Shown in pieces: positions 36,471 to 47,654 of a stretch of 64,000 nt of DNA. The stretch's first letter is position 1. Each line of letters opens with the position of its first letter. A program made the position numbers and the translations under genes. The notes under the pieces are model-generated. The model did no database searches, had not been told where the DNA came from, and worked only from the letters and a program-made list of their open reading frames with translations. Source of the stretch: Betaproteobacteria bacterium SCN2 (GTDB taxonomy: Bacteria > Pseudomonadota > Gammaproteobacteria > Burkholderiales > Thiobacillaceae); the NCBI GenBank assembly GCA_008923285.1, contig WBSG01000011.1, positions 32,350 to 96,349 of the forward strand, given 5' to 3'.

Positions 36471-37487
36471 TCAGTCCGCCTTGTAAACGAAGGAATCGGC
36501 GAAGAATGCGTCTTCCGGCAGGGCGCGTGACCCGGTAAAGCCCTCGCGCGCCGCGTCGACCATGGCCGGCGCCCCGCAGGCATAGACCTCGAAGCCGGAC
36601 AAGTCGTCGAAATCCTCCATCACCGCCTGGTGCACGAAGCCGGTACGGCCCTGCCAGCCGTCTTCCGGCGCCGGCTCGGACAGCACGGGGACGAAGCTGA
36701 AATTCTTGTGCTCCTGCTGCCATTGCACCGGCAGTTCGGCCATGTACAGGTCCTTCCTGGCGCGCGCGCCCCAGTAGAGAATCATCTGGCGATCGCTTTC
36801 CTCGGCGAACATGTGCTCGAGCATGCCCTTGATGGGCGCGAAACCAGTGCCGCCGGCGACGAAGATCATCGGCTTGTCGGATTCCTCGCGAATGAAGAAG
36901 CTGCCGTGCGGCCCTTCGAAGCGCAGGATGTCCTTTTCCTTCATGGTGGCGAACACGTGATCGGTGAAGCGTCCGCCCGGCACATGACGCAAGTGCAGTT
37001 CGATGAACTCGTCGTCATAGGGGGGATTGGCGATGGAATAGCTGCGGCGCCTGCCATCCTTCAGCAGGAAGTCGATGTACTGTCCGGCAAGGAACTGCAG
37101 ACGCTCGGTCGCCGGCAGCTTCAGCTGCATCAGCATCACGTCGTCGGCCAGCTTCTCCAGCTTCTGCACCCGGCAGGGCAGCATCTTCACCGGCACCTCG
37201 CCCGCCGCGCGGATCTCGCGCGCCTCGACCACCAGGTCGGAGAGCGGCCTGGCCACGCAGAACAGCACCTTGCCCTCGGTAATCTCGTGGCTCTTCAGGG
37301 TGTTTTCCTGGTACTTGCCGTAGTCGACCTTGCCTTCCAGCAGCTTGCCCTTGCACGAGCCGCAGGCGCCATTGCGGCAGCCGTATGGCAGGGTGAAGCC
37401 TTCGCGCAAGGCCGCGTCAAGAATGCTCTCTTCCTCGTTGACGACAAACTGATGCCCGCTGGGCTGGATCGTTACCTGATAGGACAT
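36471..37487 (-). CDS. Ferredoxin-NAD(P)H flavin reductase (2Fe-2S + FAD + NAD domains)
   Basis: This 338-residue protein begins with a plant-type ferredoxin domain (YGCRNGACGSCKGKL and a fourth cysteine in LFCVARP, about residues 36-78). An FAD domain with RRSYSIANPP and an NAD(P) domain with VAGGTGFAPIKGML and the C-terminal YACGAPAMVDAAREGF follow. The layout matches CDP-deoxyhexulose reductase (AscD), phenol hydroxylase reductases and related proteins. No oxygenase or sugar genes are near, so the acceptor is unknown. It is divergent from an SDR gene with a 16-bp gap. Confidence 0.88.
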   Translation of the reverse strand: MSYQVTIQPSGHQFVVNEEESILDAALREGFTLPYGCRNGACGSCKGKLLEGKVDYGKYQENTLKSHEITEGKVLFCVARPLSDLVVEAREIRAAGEVPVKMLPCRVQKLEKLADDVMLMQLKLPATERLQFLAGQYIDFLLKDGRRRSYSIANPPYDDEFIELHLRHVPGGRFTDHVFATMKEKDILRFEGPHGSFFIREESDKPMIFVAGGTGFAPIKGMLEHMFAEESDRQMILYWGARARKDLYMAELPVQWQQEHKNFSFVPVLSEPAPEDGWQGRTGFVHQAVMEDFDDLSGFEVYACGAPAMVDAAREGFTGSRALPEDAFFADSFVYKAD

Positions 37488-37503
37488 GGCTTAAAATTCG
37501 CTG

Positions 37504-38382
37504 ATGAAAAAACACACGCTCCTGATTGCCGGCATGGGCGACATCGGCAGACGCCTCGCCGCCGCTCATCCCGAACTGCGCATCCTGGGCATCGCGCGCT
37601 CCGCGGAATCGGCCGCGCTGGCCCGCAAGGCCGGCGCCACGCCGATACCCGCCGATCTCGACAGGCGCTCGAGCCTGGTGCGGCTCGCCGGACTGGCGCC
37701 CTGGGTGCTGCATCTGGCGCCTCCGCCGGCGGACAGCGACGGCGACCCGCGCACGCGCCAGCTGATCGCCGCGCTGGCAAAGCGTGGCAGTCTACCACGC
37801 AGGCTGGTCTACATCAGCACCAGCGGCGTGTACGGAAACTGCAATGGCGAAAGGGTTTTCGAGCATCGTCCGACCGCCGCCAGGAACGCGCGCGCCAGGC
37901 GCCGCGTCGATGCGGAACGCCAATTGCGCCGCTTCGCCGCAAGAAACGGCATCCGCCTCACCATCCTGCGTGCGCCCGGCATCTACGCCGCCGACCGCCT
38001 GCCGCTCGAGCGCATCCGCAAGCAGACGCCGGCAGTAGTCGGTGCGGAAGACAGCTACACCAACCACATCCACGCCGATGACCTCGCCCGCCTGACCTGG
38101 CTTGCGCTGTTTCGCGGCAAGCCCAACCGGGTCTACCACGCGGTGGACGACAGCGTGAAGAAAATGGGCGACTACTTCGACATGGTGGCCGATCATTTCG
38201 GCCTGCCCAGATCCCCGCGCATCTCGCGCGCGGAAGCGCAGCAGGTGCTGTCGCCGGCACTGCTGTCCTTCCTCAACGAATCGCGCATCCTCGACAACAC
38301 CCGACTGAAAACCGAACTGCGCGCGAAGCTCAGCTATCCCGACGTGGGAACCTGTCTGGCGGAGATTCCGCCTCGCGCCTGA
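37504..38382 (+). CDS. NAD(P)-binding SDR/epimerase-like protein (YeeZ type)
   Basis: This 292-residue extended SDR-like protein has the nucleotide loop LIAGMGDIGRRLA, YISTSGVYGN in the Ser-Thr-Tyr region, ILRAPGIYAADRLPLERI, and HIHADDLARLTWLAL. Catalytic YxxxK is not clearly conserved (YGNCNGE). It looks like the YeeZ/atypical SDR group of unknown substrate. The 3' end overlaps the convergent fxsA by 53 bp. Confidence 0.83.
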   Translation: MKKHTLLIAGMGDIGRRLAAAHPELRILGIARSAESAALARKAGATPIPADLDRRSSLVRLAGLAPWVLHLAPPPADSDGDPRTRQLIAALAKRGSLPRRLVYISTSGVYGNCNGERVFEHRPTAARNARARRRVDAERQLRRFAARNGIRLTILRAPGIYAADRLPLERIRKQTPAVVGAEDSYTNHIHADDLARLTWLALFRGKPNRVYHAVDDSVKKMGDYFDMVADHFGLPRSPRISRAEAQQVLSPALLSFLNESRILDNTRLKTELRAKLSYPDVGTCLAEIPPRA

Positions 38383-38755
38383 ACTCGCCGTCGATGACGT
38401 CGTCGTTGGCCGCCGGGCGGACGGCGGGCGGCCGTTTCCAGGTGCCCGGGTAAAGCAGCAGGGCGAGCGCCATCGCGTCGGTGATCAAGCCCGGAAACAT
38501 CAGCAGTCCGCCCGCAACGAACAGGCGGGTCGACGCGAACAGGGCGCGGAAGGGACTCTCGCCGCGCTGCATGGAAAACAGCATGCGCGGCGCGAAGGCG
38601 ATGCGTTCGAAACGGATCAGTGCAATGCCGCCGAAAAACGCCGCTGCGAGCCAGGCCAGCACCCACCAGCCGATATGCCCGGCGAGCCACATGATGGAAA
38701 GGGCTTCCGCCACCGGGAAGGCAATCAGCACGAATAAAATCAGCCAGGGATACAT
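38330..38755 (-). CDS. fxsA: FxsA-family membrane protein
   Basis: This 141-residue protein has three or four hydrophobic helices (about 3-20, 27-45 and 76-100) and the family segments FPVAEALSIMWLAGHIGWW and GGLLMFPGLITDAMALALLL. FxsA overproduction relieves phage T7 exclusion in F-plasmid cells; the normal role is unknown. The C-terminus is charged. The convergent overlap with the SDR gene is 53 bp. Confidence 0.9.
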   Translation of the reverse strand: MYPWLILFVLIAFPVAEALSIMWLAGHIGWWVLAWLAAAFFGGIALIRFERIAFAPRMLFSMQRGESPFRALFASTRLFVAGGLLMFPGLITDAMALALLLYPGTWKRPPAVRPAANDDVIDGEFRREAESPPDRFPRRDS

Positions 38756-38839
38756 AAGGAGTCTTTCTGCGGCAGAACGGCTAAGATTTGGGTATTTCGT
38801 GCCAGTTCAATCCATTCCCAGCCTAAATACAATCCATCC

Positions 38840-39166
38840 ATGGCCGTCCTCATCGTCTTTTCCACCTTTCCGGATACCGCCAGCGCCCGCAAGGCCGCAG
38901 GCAGGCTGGTCGAAGAGGGCGCCGCCGCCTGCGCCAGCATCCTGCCCGGCGTGAGTTCGATCTACCGCTGGCAGGGGAAAATCGAGGAATCCAGCGAAGT
39001 GCTGCTGATGATCAAGACCACGCAGGATGCCTATACACGCCTGGAGTCGAGCCTGATGGGCTGCCACCCCTACGAACTTCCGGAAATTCTGGCGGTCCGA
39101 ACGGAAGCTGGCCTGCCGGGCTATCTGGAATGGGTGGCCGAAGCCACCGCCCACAATAACAAATAA
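38840..39166 (+). CDS. cutA: Divalent-cation tolerance protein CutA
   Basis: This 108-residue CutA1-type trimeric protein has ACASILPGVSSIYRWQGKIEESSEVLLMIKT and HPYELPEILAV, which are diagnostic of the family. CutA is linked to copper tolerance and, in E. coli, is encoded next to dsbD, as here (21 bp upstream). The ATG at 38840 gives the usual MAVLIVFSTFP N-terminus. Confidence 0.95.
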   Translation: MAVLIVFSTFPDTASARKAAGRLVEEGAAACASILPGVSSIYRWQGKIEESSEVLLMIKTTQDAYTRLESSLMGCHPYELPEILAVRTEAGLPGYLEWVAEATAHNNK

Positions 39167-39187
39167 CGGAATCACCTTGAGAACGTC

Positions 39188-41470
39188 ATGAACCGCTTGA
39201 TCCGAACACTGCTTGTCCTGCCTCTGCTGCTGCTGTCCATGGCCACCGGCCGCGTCCATGCCCAGGAGTTTCTCGACCCCGAGGAGGCATTCAAGTTCTC
39301 GGTCCGTGCGCTGGATGCCAAGACCATCGAGGCCAGCTGGAAAATCGCCGACGGCTACTACCTGTACAAGGACAAGTTCAAGTTCGCCCTGTCCGGCGCC
39401 AAGCTCGGCAACGCCCAGTATCCGGTCGGCAAGATCAAGGACGATCCGACCTTCGGCACAGTCGAGGTCTACCAGAAAGCCGTCAGCATCCGCTTGCCGG
39501 TCACGCGCGAACCCGGCGGCAGCCTGCCGGTGAAGCTGGAGGCGACCTTCCAGGGCTGCGCCGAAGAAGGCGTGTGCTACATGCCGGTGACTTCCACGGC
39601 CTCGCTCAAGCTCGCCGCATTCGATGCTCCCAAGGTCGCGGCCGCGCCGCAGCAAAGCGCCGCGCCTGCTTCGGCGCTGGCCGGGCTGCGCAGCCTCGCC
39701 GGCAACGACGGCACTGCCGACCTGCTGCCGCCCGAGCTGGCGTTCAAGGCCGAGGCGCGCCTCAAGGACGCCCGGACCCTGGCAGTCAGCTACGTCATCG
39801 CCGAGAACTATTACCTCTACCGCGACAAGCTCAAGTTCGTCGTCAAGTCGCCCGCGGACGTCTCCGCTGGCGATATTTCCACCCCGGCAGCCGAGGTCAA
39901 GGACGACCCGACCTTCGGCCGCACCGAGGTCTACCACCAGGACTTCACTGCCGAAGTGGCGTTGTCGCGTCCGCTCAGCGAAGGCGAGAAACTGGTCGTC
40001 GACGCCCTCTACCAGGGCTGCAGCGATCTGGGTGTGTGCTATCCGCCCACGACCAGGAGCTTCACCCTCGCCGCAGCCGGCGAAGCCACGCCCGCAACCC
40101 TGAGCAGCCTGCCCGGCGACGCGGCGGCCACGGAAGAGGCCGACCTCGGCGATGCCGGCAGCATCGAACGGACGCTCAACAAGGGCGGCCTGTGGGTGGC
40201 GGTCGTCGCCTTCTTCGGCTTCGGCCTGGCGCTGTCGCTGACCCCCTGCGTATTCCCCATGATCCCCATCCTGTCCGGCATCATCGCGGGGCAGAAGAAC
40301 GTCACCCACGCCAGCGGCTTTTTCCTCTCGCTCGCCTACGTGCTCGGCATGGCCATCACCTACGCCATCATCGGCGTGATCGCCGCGCAATCCGGCACCC
40401 TGCTGTCCAATGCCCTGCAGAACCCGGTGGCGCTGGGCATCGGTGCAGCCATCTTCGTCGCGCTGGCGCTGTCGATGTTCGGCTTCTACGACCTCCAGTT
40501 GCCCAGTTCGCTGCAAAGCAGGCTCACCGAGACCTCGAACAAGCTGCACGGCGGCCACTTCACCGGCGTGTTCGGCATGGGCGTGCTTTCCGCACTCATC
40601 GTCGGCCCCTGCGTGGCGCCGCCGCTCGCCGCAGCGCTCGCCTACATCGCCCAGACCGGCGACAGCCTGAAAGGCGGCCTCTCGCTCTTCTTCCTCGCCC
40701 TGGGCATGGGTGTGCCGCTGCTGGCGGTGGGCCTCTCGGCCGGCACGCTGATGCTGAAGGCCGGTGCGTGGATGAACGGCGTCAAGTACTTCTTCGGCGT
40801 GGCCATGCTGGGCGTGGCCATCTGGCTGATTTCGCCCTTCCTGCCCGGCTGGATGGTCATGGCGCTGTGGGCTGCGCTGCTGATCATTTCCGCCATCTAT
40901 CTGCATGCCCTCGACGCACTGCCGGCCCCGGTCACGGGCTGGAAGAAGTTCTGGAAAGGCGTGGGCGTGGTGCTGCTGATCACCGGCATTGGCCTGCTGC
41001 TGGGCGCGCTCGGCGGCAGCCGCGACGTGCTGCAGCCGCTGACCGTGTATCAGGGCGTCATGGCCGGCCCGGTCGGCGCCCCGGCCGCAGTTGCCGGCCA
41101 GGCCTCGGCGCTGCCGTTCGAAAAGGTCAAGACTGGCGCCGAACTGGACCGGCGCCTGGCCGAGGCCAGGGCCGCCGGCCAGCCGGTGATGCTGGATTTC
41201 TATGCCGACTGGTGCGTGTCATGCAAGGAGCTCGAAAAATTCACCTTCTCCGACGCGCGCGTGCAGGCCCGGCTCAAGGACGTGCTGCTGCTCAAGGTCG
41301 ACGTCACCAACAACACCGGCGACGACAAGGAACTGCTCAAGCGTTTCAGCCTGTTCGGCCCGCCCGGCCTGATTTTCTGGAATGCGCAGGGGCAGCAGTC
41401 GGACTACAAGGTCATCGGCTACGAGCCGGCGGACAAGTTCCTGGCCAGCATCGACAAGGCACTGAAATAA
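39188..41470 (+). CDS. dsbD: Thiol:disulfide interchange protein DsbD with duplicated N-terminal domain
   Basis: This 760-residue inner-membrane protein carries electrons from cytosolic thioredoxin to the periplasm. After a signal peptide come two DsbD-alpha domains in tandem: the first has CAEEGVC (Cys124, Cys130) and the second CSDLGVC (Cys278, Cys284). Both share the pattern YYLYxDKxKF...DDPTFGxxEVY. The eight-helix beta domain (about 335-610) contains LTPCVFPM and GPCVAPPL. The C-terminal gamma thioredoxin has DWCVSCKELEKF. E. coli DsbD has a single alpha domain, so this copy is about 190 residues longer. A TlpA-like gene follows. Confidence 0.95.
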   Translation: MNRLIRTLLVLPLLLLSMATGRVHAQEFLDPEEAFKFSVRALDAKTIEASWKIADGYYLYKDKFKFALSGAKLGNAQYPVGKIKDDPTFGTVEVYQKAVSIRLPVTREPGGSLPVKLEATFQGCAEEGVCYMPVTSTASLKLAAFDAPKVAAAPQQSAAPASALAGLRSLAGNDGTADLLPPELAFKAEARLKDARTLAVSYVIAENYYLYRDKLKFVVKSPADVSAGDISTPAAEVKDDPTFGRTEVYHQDFTAEVALSRPLSEGEKLVVDALYQGCSDLGVCYPPTTRSFTLAAAGEATPATLSSLPGDAAATEEADLGDAGSIERTLNKGGLWVAVVAFFGFGLALSLTPCVFPMIPILSGIIAGQKNVTHASGFFLSLAYVLGMAITYAIIGVIAAQSGTLLSNALQNPVALGIGAAIFVALALSMFGFYDLQLPSSLQSRLTETSNKLHGGHFTGVFGMGVLSALIVGPCVAPPLAAALAYIAQTGDSLKGGLSLFFLALGMGVPLLAVGLSAGTLMLKAGAWMNGVKYFFGVAMLGVAIWLISPFLPGWMVMALWAALLIISAIYLHALDALPAPVTGWKKFWKGVGVVLLITGIGLLLGALGGSRDVLQPLTVYQGVMAGPVGAPAAVAGQASALPFEKVKTGAELDRRLAEARAAGQPVMLDFYADWCVSCKELEKFTFSDARVQARLKDVLLLKVDVTNNTGDDKELLKRFSLFGPPGLIFWNAQGQQSDYKVIGYEPADKFLASIDKALK

Positions 41471-41486
41471 CCATGGGCACGACGGC

Positions 41487-42011
41487 ATGAACCGCCAGAA
41501 CCGGCTTGTCGCGGGGGTGGCCGTGCTGGCGCTGGCTGCCGGGCTCGGCGTGGCAACCTGGCTGCAGCGGCCCGGCCCGGCCCAGCCCGGCGCGGGCGAG
41601 GCCCTGCTGGCCGTCCAACTGCCCGACCTGCAAAACCGGCCGCACAGCCTGGAGCGCTATCGCGGCAAGGTCCTGGTCGTCAATTTCTGGGCCACCTGGT
41701 GCCCCCCCTGCCGCGAGGAAATCCCGGTTTTCATCGAAGCGCAGGCGCAACATGGCAAGAATGGCCTGCAACTTGTCGGCATCGCGCTGGACGACCCCCG
41801 GCAGGTTGCCGATTTTGCCGAGGAATATGGCATCAACTATCCCGTCCTCATCGGCGGCGCCAACGAATCCGAAATTCTGCGCAAGCTGGGCAACCCCGGC
41901 GGAGGTTTGCCCTACACCCTGGTCTACGACCGCGACGGACAGTTGCGCGACAAGATCATCGGCGGCCTAGACAAGACGCGGCTGGAAGGCCTGGTCGCGC
42001 CTCTAATCTAA
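41487..42011 (+). CDS. TlpA/ResA-like periplasmic thioredoxin-fold protein
   Basis: This 174-residue protein has an N-terminal signal anchor (about 7-26) and a redoxin domain with [19 protein letters not shown] (Cys72, Cys75) and the cis-proline [11 protein letters not shown]. Such proteins reduce apocytochrome c or other exported thiols. It lies 16 bp after dsbD, the likely electron source. c-type cytochromes at 27.6 and 61.2 kb show that cytochrome maturation is needed in this organism. Confidence 0.9.
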   Translation: MNRQNRLVAGVAVLALAAGLGVATWLQRPGPAQPGAGEALLAVQLPDLQNRPHSLERYRGKVLVVNFWATWCPPCREEIPVFIEAQAQHGKNGLQLVGIALDDPRQVADFAEEYGINYPVLIGGANESEILRKLGNPGGGLPYTLVYDRDGQLRDKIIGGLDKTRLEGLVAPLI

Positions 42012-42035
42012 CGCGGAAATCACGTCAATATCTGG

Positions 42036-42054
42036 ACAAGTTCGCGGAACTTGT
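42036..42054 (+). repeat. Short hairpin H7 before aroQ
   Basis: ACAAGTTC-GCG-GAACTTGT is a perfect 8-bp stem with a 3-nt loop, 15 nt before the aroQ start. It shares AGTTCGCGGA with the longer repeat H2 at 43.0 kb and may be a shortened member of the same family. No T-run follows, so it is not a typical terminator. Confidence 0.55.
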
Positions 42055-42069
42055 ATCAAACTTGCGCCC

Positions 42070-42600
42070 ATGCCGAAACCGACCAGCACGCGCAGGGGCA
42101 GCAAATCCGTGGCCTTACCCAAGGCCATTCTGGTTTTGCACGGCCCCAACCTCAACCTGCTCGGCAGCCGCGAACCGCAGCATTATGGCCATGCCAGCCT
42201 GGAGGACATCAACCAGATGCTGAAAAGCCGTGGCGAGGCATGCGGCGTCAGTGTGGAATGCTTCCAGAGCAACCACGAGGGCGTCCTGATCGACCGGGTG
42301 CAACAGGCCAGGCACGACGGCGTGGACTTCATCCTGATCAACCCGGCCGGCTACACCCATACCAGCATCGCGCTCAGGGACGCGCTGGCCGCAACCGGCA
42401 TCCCCTTCGTGGAAGTGCACCTGTCCAACGTCCACGCACGGGAACCCTTCAGGCACCATTCCTATTTTTCCGACCTGGCCCTCGGCGTCATTGCCGGGCT
42501 GGGCGCACAGGGCTACGAGCTCGCGCTGGAATTTGCCCTGCGTCATTTACACGTGAAAGTCACAAGTCATGGATCTCAGAAAACTGAAAAAACTCATTGA
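42070..42600 (+). CDS. aroQ: Type II 3-dehydroquinate dehydratase
   Basis: This 176-residue (or 163 from GTG 42109) dodecameric dehydratase belongs to the shikimate pathway. Motifs are [18 protein letters not shown] with the catalytic tyrosine, [18 protein letters not shown], and [20 protein letters not shown]. The N-terminal 13 residues ([12 protein letters not shown]) are not conserved, so the GTG start at 42109 is a fair alternative. The 3' end overlaps accB by 32 bp, the common aroQ-accB-accC order. Confidence 0.95.
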   Translation: MPKPTSTRRGSKSVALPKAILVLHGPNLNLLGSREPQHYGHASLEDINQMLKSRGEACGVSVECFQSNHEGVLIDRVQQARHDGVDFILINPAGYTHTSIALRDALAATGIPFVEVHLSNVHAREPFRHHSYFSDLALGVIAGLGAQGYELALEFALRHLHVKVTSHGSQKTEKTH

Positions 42601-43021
42601 TCTGGTGGAGGAGTCCGGCATTGCCGAGCTGGAAATCACCGAGGGCGAGGAAAAGGTGCGCATCGCCCGTGTCATTGCCGGCAATCAGCCGATCTACATG
42701 AACGCGCCGATGCCCGCCCCGAGCGTGCCGGTTGCCGCCGCCGCGCCGGTTGCCGCGCCGGTGGAGGTCGCTCCGGCCGAACCGGAAGGCCATGTCGTGC
42801 GCTCGCCGATGGTCGGCACGTTCTATCGTGCCTCCTCGCCAGGCACCAAGGCTTTCGTCGAAGTGGGACAGAGCGTTTCCGTCGGCGACACGATCTGCAT
42901 CATCGAAGCCATGAAGCTCCTGAACGAAATCGAGGCCGACCAGGCCGGGGTGATCAAGGCCATCCTGGCAGAGAATGGCCAGCCGGTGGAATACGGCGAA
43001 CCGCTGTTCATCATTGGCTGA
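42569..43021 (+). CDS. accB: Biotin carboxyl carrier protein of acetyl-CoA carboxylase
   Basis: This 150-residue protein has an N-terminal helical part ([32 protein letters not shown]), an Ala/Pro-rich linker (about 48-75), and a biotinyl domain with the biotinylated lysine in [13 protein letters not shown] (Lys116) and the thumb region [11 protein letters not shown]. It carries CO2 between AccC and AccAD in fatty acid synthesis. It overlaps aroQ, and a hairpin repeat separates it from accC. Confidence 0.97.
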   Translation: MDLRKLKKLIDLVEESGIAELEITEGEEKVRIARVIAGNQPIYMNAPMPAPSVPVAAAAPVAAPVEVAPAEPEGHVVRSPMVGTFYRASSPGTKAFVEVGQSVSVGDTICIIEAMKLLNEIEADQAGVIKAILAENGQPVEYGEPLFIIG

Positions 43022-43033
43022 TTTTTATCATTG

Positions 43034-43099
43034 CCGCGAAGTTCGCGGAGTTCGCGGAGTTCTGTATCGAATTCCCGGCGCGCTCTGCGAGTTCTGCGG
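43034..43099 (+). repeat. Intergenic nonamer-arm hairpin repeat H2 (accB-accC gap)
   Basis: The 5' arm at 43034-43059 repeats GCGGAGTTC-like units every 9 nt (CCGCGAAGTTCGCGGAG and one more unit). The 3' arm CGCGCTCTGCGAGTTCTGCG (43079-43098) is partly complementary, about two thirds of positions, with GU pairs possible. It ends 19 nt before the accC start, with TTAGGGTTTT in between. The same tail motif follows H3. Confidence 0.65.
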
Positions 43100-43118
43100 T
43101 TAAACCTTAGGGTTTTCC

Positions 43119-44474
<1,356 letters not shown>

Positions 44475-44517
44475 GGGCAACTCCCCCGCGCGGCGGCTCG
44501 CAGCTCCAGCCCATCCC

Positions 44518-45408
44518 ATGCCCTGGCAATCGCTACGCGTGACCCTCGACGCCTCGCGCGCCGAGGCGTTTTCCGAAGCGCTGATGGCGCTCGGCGCGAT
44601 TTCCGCCTCGCTCGAGGATGCCGATGCCGGCAGCCTCGACGAGACACCGATTTTCGGCGAACCGACCGAGCCCGATGCCGGGCTCTGGCAGCACTGCATC
44701 GTCACCGCCCTGTTCGACCCGGAACAGCGGCCTGCCGACCTGGTCGCCAAGGCAACCCTGGCTGCAGGCCTTGCCGAGATGCCGGCATGGACCGTGGAAA
44801 CCGTGGACGACCAGGACTGGGTGCGCCTGACCCAGTCGCAGTTCGACCCCATCCCCATATCCAAGCGCCTGTGGATCGTGCCCAGCTGGCATGAGGCCCC
44901 TGACAGCGCGGCCCTGAACATCCGCCTGGATCCGGGCCTTGCCTTCGGCACCGGCTCGCACCCCACTACCCGCCTGTGCCTGCGCTGGCTGGACGAAAAC
45001 ATCCGGGGCGGCGAAACCGTGCTGGACTATGGCTGCGGCTCGGGCATCCTCGCCATCGCCGCCGCCAAGCTCGGCGCCGGCGAAGTCTGGGGCGTGGACA
45101 TCGACCCTCAAGCCATTCAAGCTGCCGCCTACAATGCCGATATCAACGCCGTGAGCGCACGCTTTTACACGCCGGACCAGGCGCCTGCGGCCGCGGCGCA
45201 GATCGTGGTGGCCAACATCCTGACCAATCCGCTCAAGGCGCTGGCACCGCTCCTGGCCGGGCTGACCCAGCCGGCCGGCCGGCTGGTCATGTCGGGCATC
45301 CTGGAACAGCAGGCGGAGGCGGTCATGCAGGTCTATCGCACCTGGTTCGAATTTGAGACGCCGGTCGCCGAAGATGGCTGGGTCAGACTTTGCGGACGGA
45401 AAAAATGA
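44518..45408 (+). CDS. prmA: Ribosomal protein L11 methyltransferase
   Basis: This 296-residue SAM methyltransferase has FGTGSHPTTRLCLRWLDEN, motif I LDYGCGSGILAIAAAKLGA, DIDPQAIQAAAYN and the catalytic-loop VANILTNPLKALAPLL. PrmA trimethylates L11. accC-prmA is a conserved neighbourhood. The TGA overlaps the ATG of the zinc-ribbon gene. Confidence 0.96.
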   Translation: MPWQSLRVTLDASRAEAFSEALMALGAISASLEDADAGSLDETPIFGEPTEPDAGLWQHCIVTALFDPEQRPADLVAKATLAAGLAEMPAWTVETVDDQDWVRLTQSQFDPIPISKRLWIVPSWHEAPDSAALNIRLDPGLAFGTGSHPTTRLCLRWLDENIRGGETVLDYGCGSGILAIAAAKLGAGEVWGVDIDPQAIQAAAYNADINAVSARFYTPDQAPAAAAQIVVANILTNPLKALAPLLAGLTQPAGRLVMSGILEQQAEAVMQVYRTWFEFETPVAEDGWVRLCGRKK

Positions 45409-46478
45409 GCACCGAAAACGATCTCGTCGCCAAATGCCCGCAGTGCGGCAGCGTATTCCGCCTGGCGCCGCAGCACCTGCAAGCCGCCAAGGGCTGGGTG
45501 CAATGCGGCATGTGCGGCAACGTGTTCCATTCCGGCCTCACCCCGCCGCCGGATAACGAATCCGACGCGCCCGGCCCGGCAACGCCGACAGGCGCGGCCG
45601 AAGCCCCCGCAGAAAGCCCACCGCCGCCGAGCGATGCCGGGCAGGCCATCAGCCCGGCGGAAGGCGAAGCCGCCATCGAGGCGGGCGCCGAGGCAGCCGC
45701 CGTCGGCCTCAGCGGCCTGGCCCAGCGCATGGCCGACGAGCAGGAAGTTCCCTCGGCGTTCGGCCCCAAACTGGAATCCATCATCCTGGTCGATCCCAAC
45801 CTGCCCCAGGCGGACGACGACTACGGCCCGATGCCGGTGTTCGAGCCCAAGCCCGAAGCCTCCAGGCCCGAGGATGCCGCCCCCACATTCAAGCCCGCTG
45901 CCGCGCCCCCGGCCGGCATGAGCGCCAGGCAGTCGACCGCCACCAGCACCGGCTGGATTCCGCGCCGGCCGCCGCCTTCGCCTGTGGTCAAGGCCGACAA
46001 GAAGAAGGCCCGGCTGGGCTGGCTCTGGGCGCTGCTGAGCATCATCCTGCTGCTGGCGCTGGCCGCACAGCTGGTGTACTCCATGCGCGACAGACTTGCC
46101 GCCAGTTATCCGGAGATCCGGCCTTTCCTGGTGGCGGCTTGCGAAAAGCTTAACTGCACGGTCAGCCTGCCGCGCGACACTCAACAGGTGATCATCCGCG
46201 GTTCCGACCTGCAAACCGAAAACGACAACCATCTCAGCCTGGAGGTTACCCTCGCCAACCGGGCGTCCTACCCGATGGCCTGGCCCGTGCTGGAGCTCAC
46301 GCTGACCGACGTCGAGGACCAGCCGCTCGCCCGGCGCATGTTCGCCCCGAGCGAATACCTGCCCAACAGCAGCATGGAAGCCGCCGGCATCCAGGGCCGC
46401 TCCGAAGTGCCGGTCAAACTGCAGTTGCAGGGCAAGGGACTCAAGGCCGCCGGCTACCGGCTGCGCATGTTCTACTGA
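45405..46478 (+). CDS. Zinc-ribbon DUF3426 membrane protein
   Basis: This 357-residue protein begins with a zinc ribbon of the MJ0042 type (AKCPQCGSVFRLAPQHL...VQCGMCGNVFHS). A long acidic Pro/Ala linker (about 45-195), one membrane helix (about 205-226, LLSIILLLALAAQLVYS), and a C-terminal DUF3426 domain (LNCTVSLPRDTQQVIIRGSDL to the end) follow. This family is common downstream of prmA in betaproteobacteria, and its function is unknown. I chose the ATG at 45405, overlapping the prmA stop by 4 bp. The glycine riboswitch starts 33 bp after its stop. Confidence 0.9.
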   Translation: MSTENDLVAKCPQCGSVFRLAPQHLQAAKGWVQCGMCGNVFHSGLTPPPDNESDAPGPATPTGAAEAPAESPPPPSDAGQAISPAEGEAAIEAGAEAAAVGLSGLAQRMADEQEVPSAFGPKLESIILVDPNLPQADDDYGPMPVFEPKPEASRPEDAAPTFKPAAAPPAGMSARQSTATSTGWIPRRPPPSPVVKADKKKARLGWLWALLSIILLLALAAQLVYSMRDRLAASYPEIRPFLVAACEKLNCTVSLPRDTQQVIIRGSDLQTENDNHLSLEVTLANRASYPMAWPVLELTLTDVEDQPLARRMFAPSEYLPNSSMEAAGIQGRSEVPVKLQLQGKGLKAAGYRLRMFY

Positions 46479-46511
46479 GCCGGCGCTGCCGGCTGTGTTA
46501 AGATGGCGACC

Positions 46512-46666
46512 CAGTGGGAGAGCACGGCCAGGCCGTCGCCGAAGGCGTAATCACCCGGGAACGCTCAGGCAAAAGGACCACTGCAGCAAACACTCTGGAG
46601 AGAGCGGCATTTTCGACTGCCGCCGCCGAAGGGGATCAATCTCTCAGGCACCAAGGACAGAGGGGT
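46512..46666 (+). ncRNA. Tandem glycine riboswitch
   Basis: Two glycine aptamers lie in series. The first (46512-46583) is closed by CAGTGG/CCACTG and holds GGGAGAGC, GTCGCCGAAGGCG and GCTCAGGCAAAAGGAC. The second (about 46591-46666) holds TGGAGAGAGC, CGCCGAAGGGG, TCTCTCAGGCACCAAGGACAGA. The short linker and paired cores match the gcvT riboswitch class. It precedes lipA and the glycine cleavage genes. The 3' strand of the second aptamer overlaps the 5' strand of a terminator, so glycine binding should favour read-through. Confidence 0.95.
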
Positions 46667-46708
46667 GAAGATTGAACCGATTCAATCCTCACCCCTTTTT
46701 TGTTTTTT
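46661..46708 (+). terminator. Riboswitch-controlled intrinsic terminator
   Basis: AGGGGTGAAGATTGAA (46661-46676) pairs with TTCAATCCTCACCCCT (46681-46696) around a CCGA loop with one A/C mismatch, followed by TTTTTTGTTTTTT. Its 5' strand shares bases with the closing helix of the second glycine aptamer. It lies 10 bp before the lipA start. Confidence 0.92.
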
Positions 46709-46718
46709 CGGAGCCGTC

Positions 46719-47625
<907 letters not shown>

Positions 47626-47654
<29 letters not shown>

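Noticed and set aside
46665..46718. Earlier GTG start for lipA at 46665
   Set aside because: It lies inside the riboswitch terminator and adds nonconserved residues; GTG 46719 has a ribosome site.
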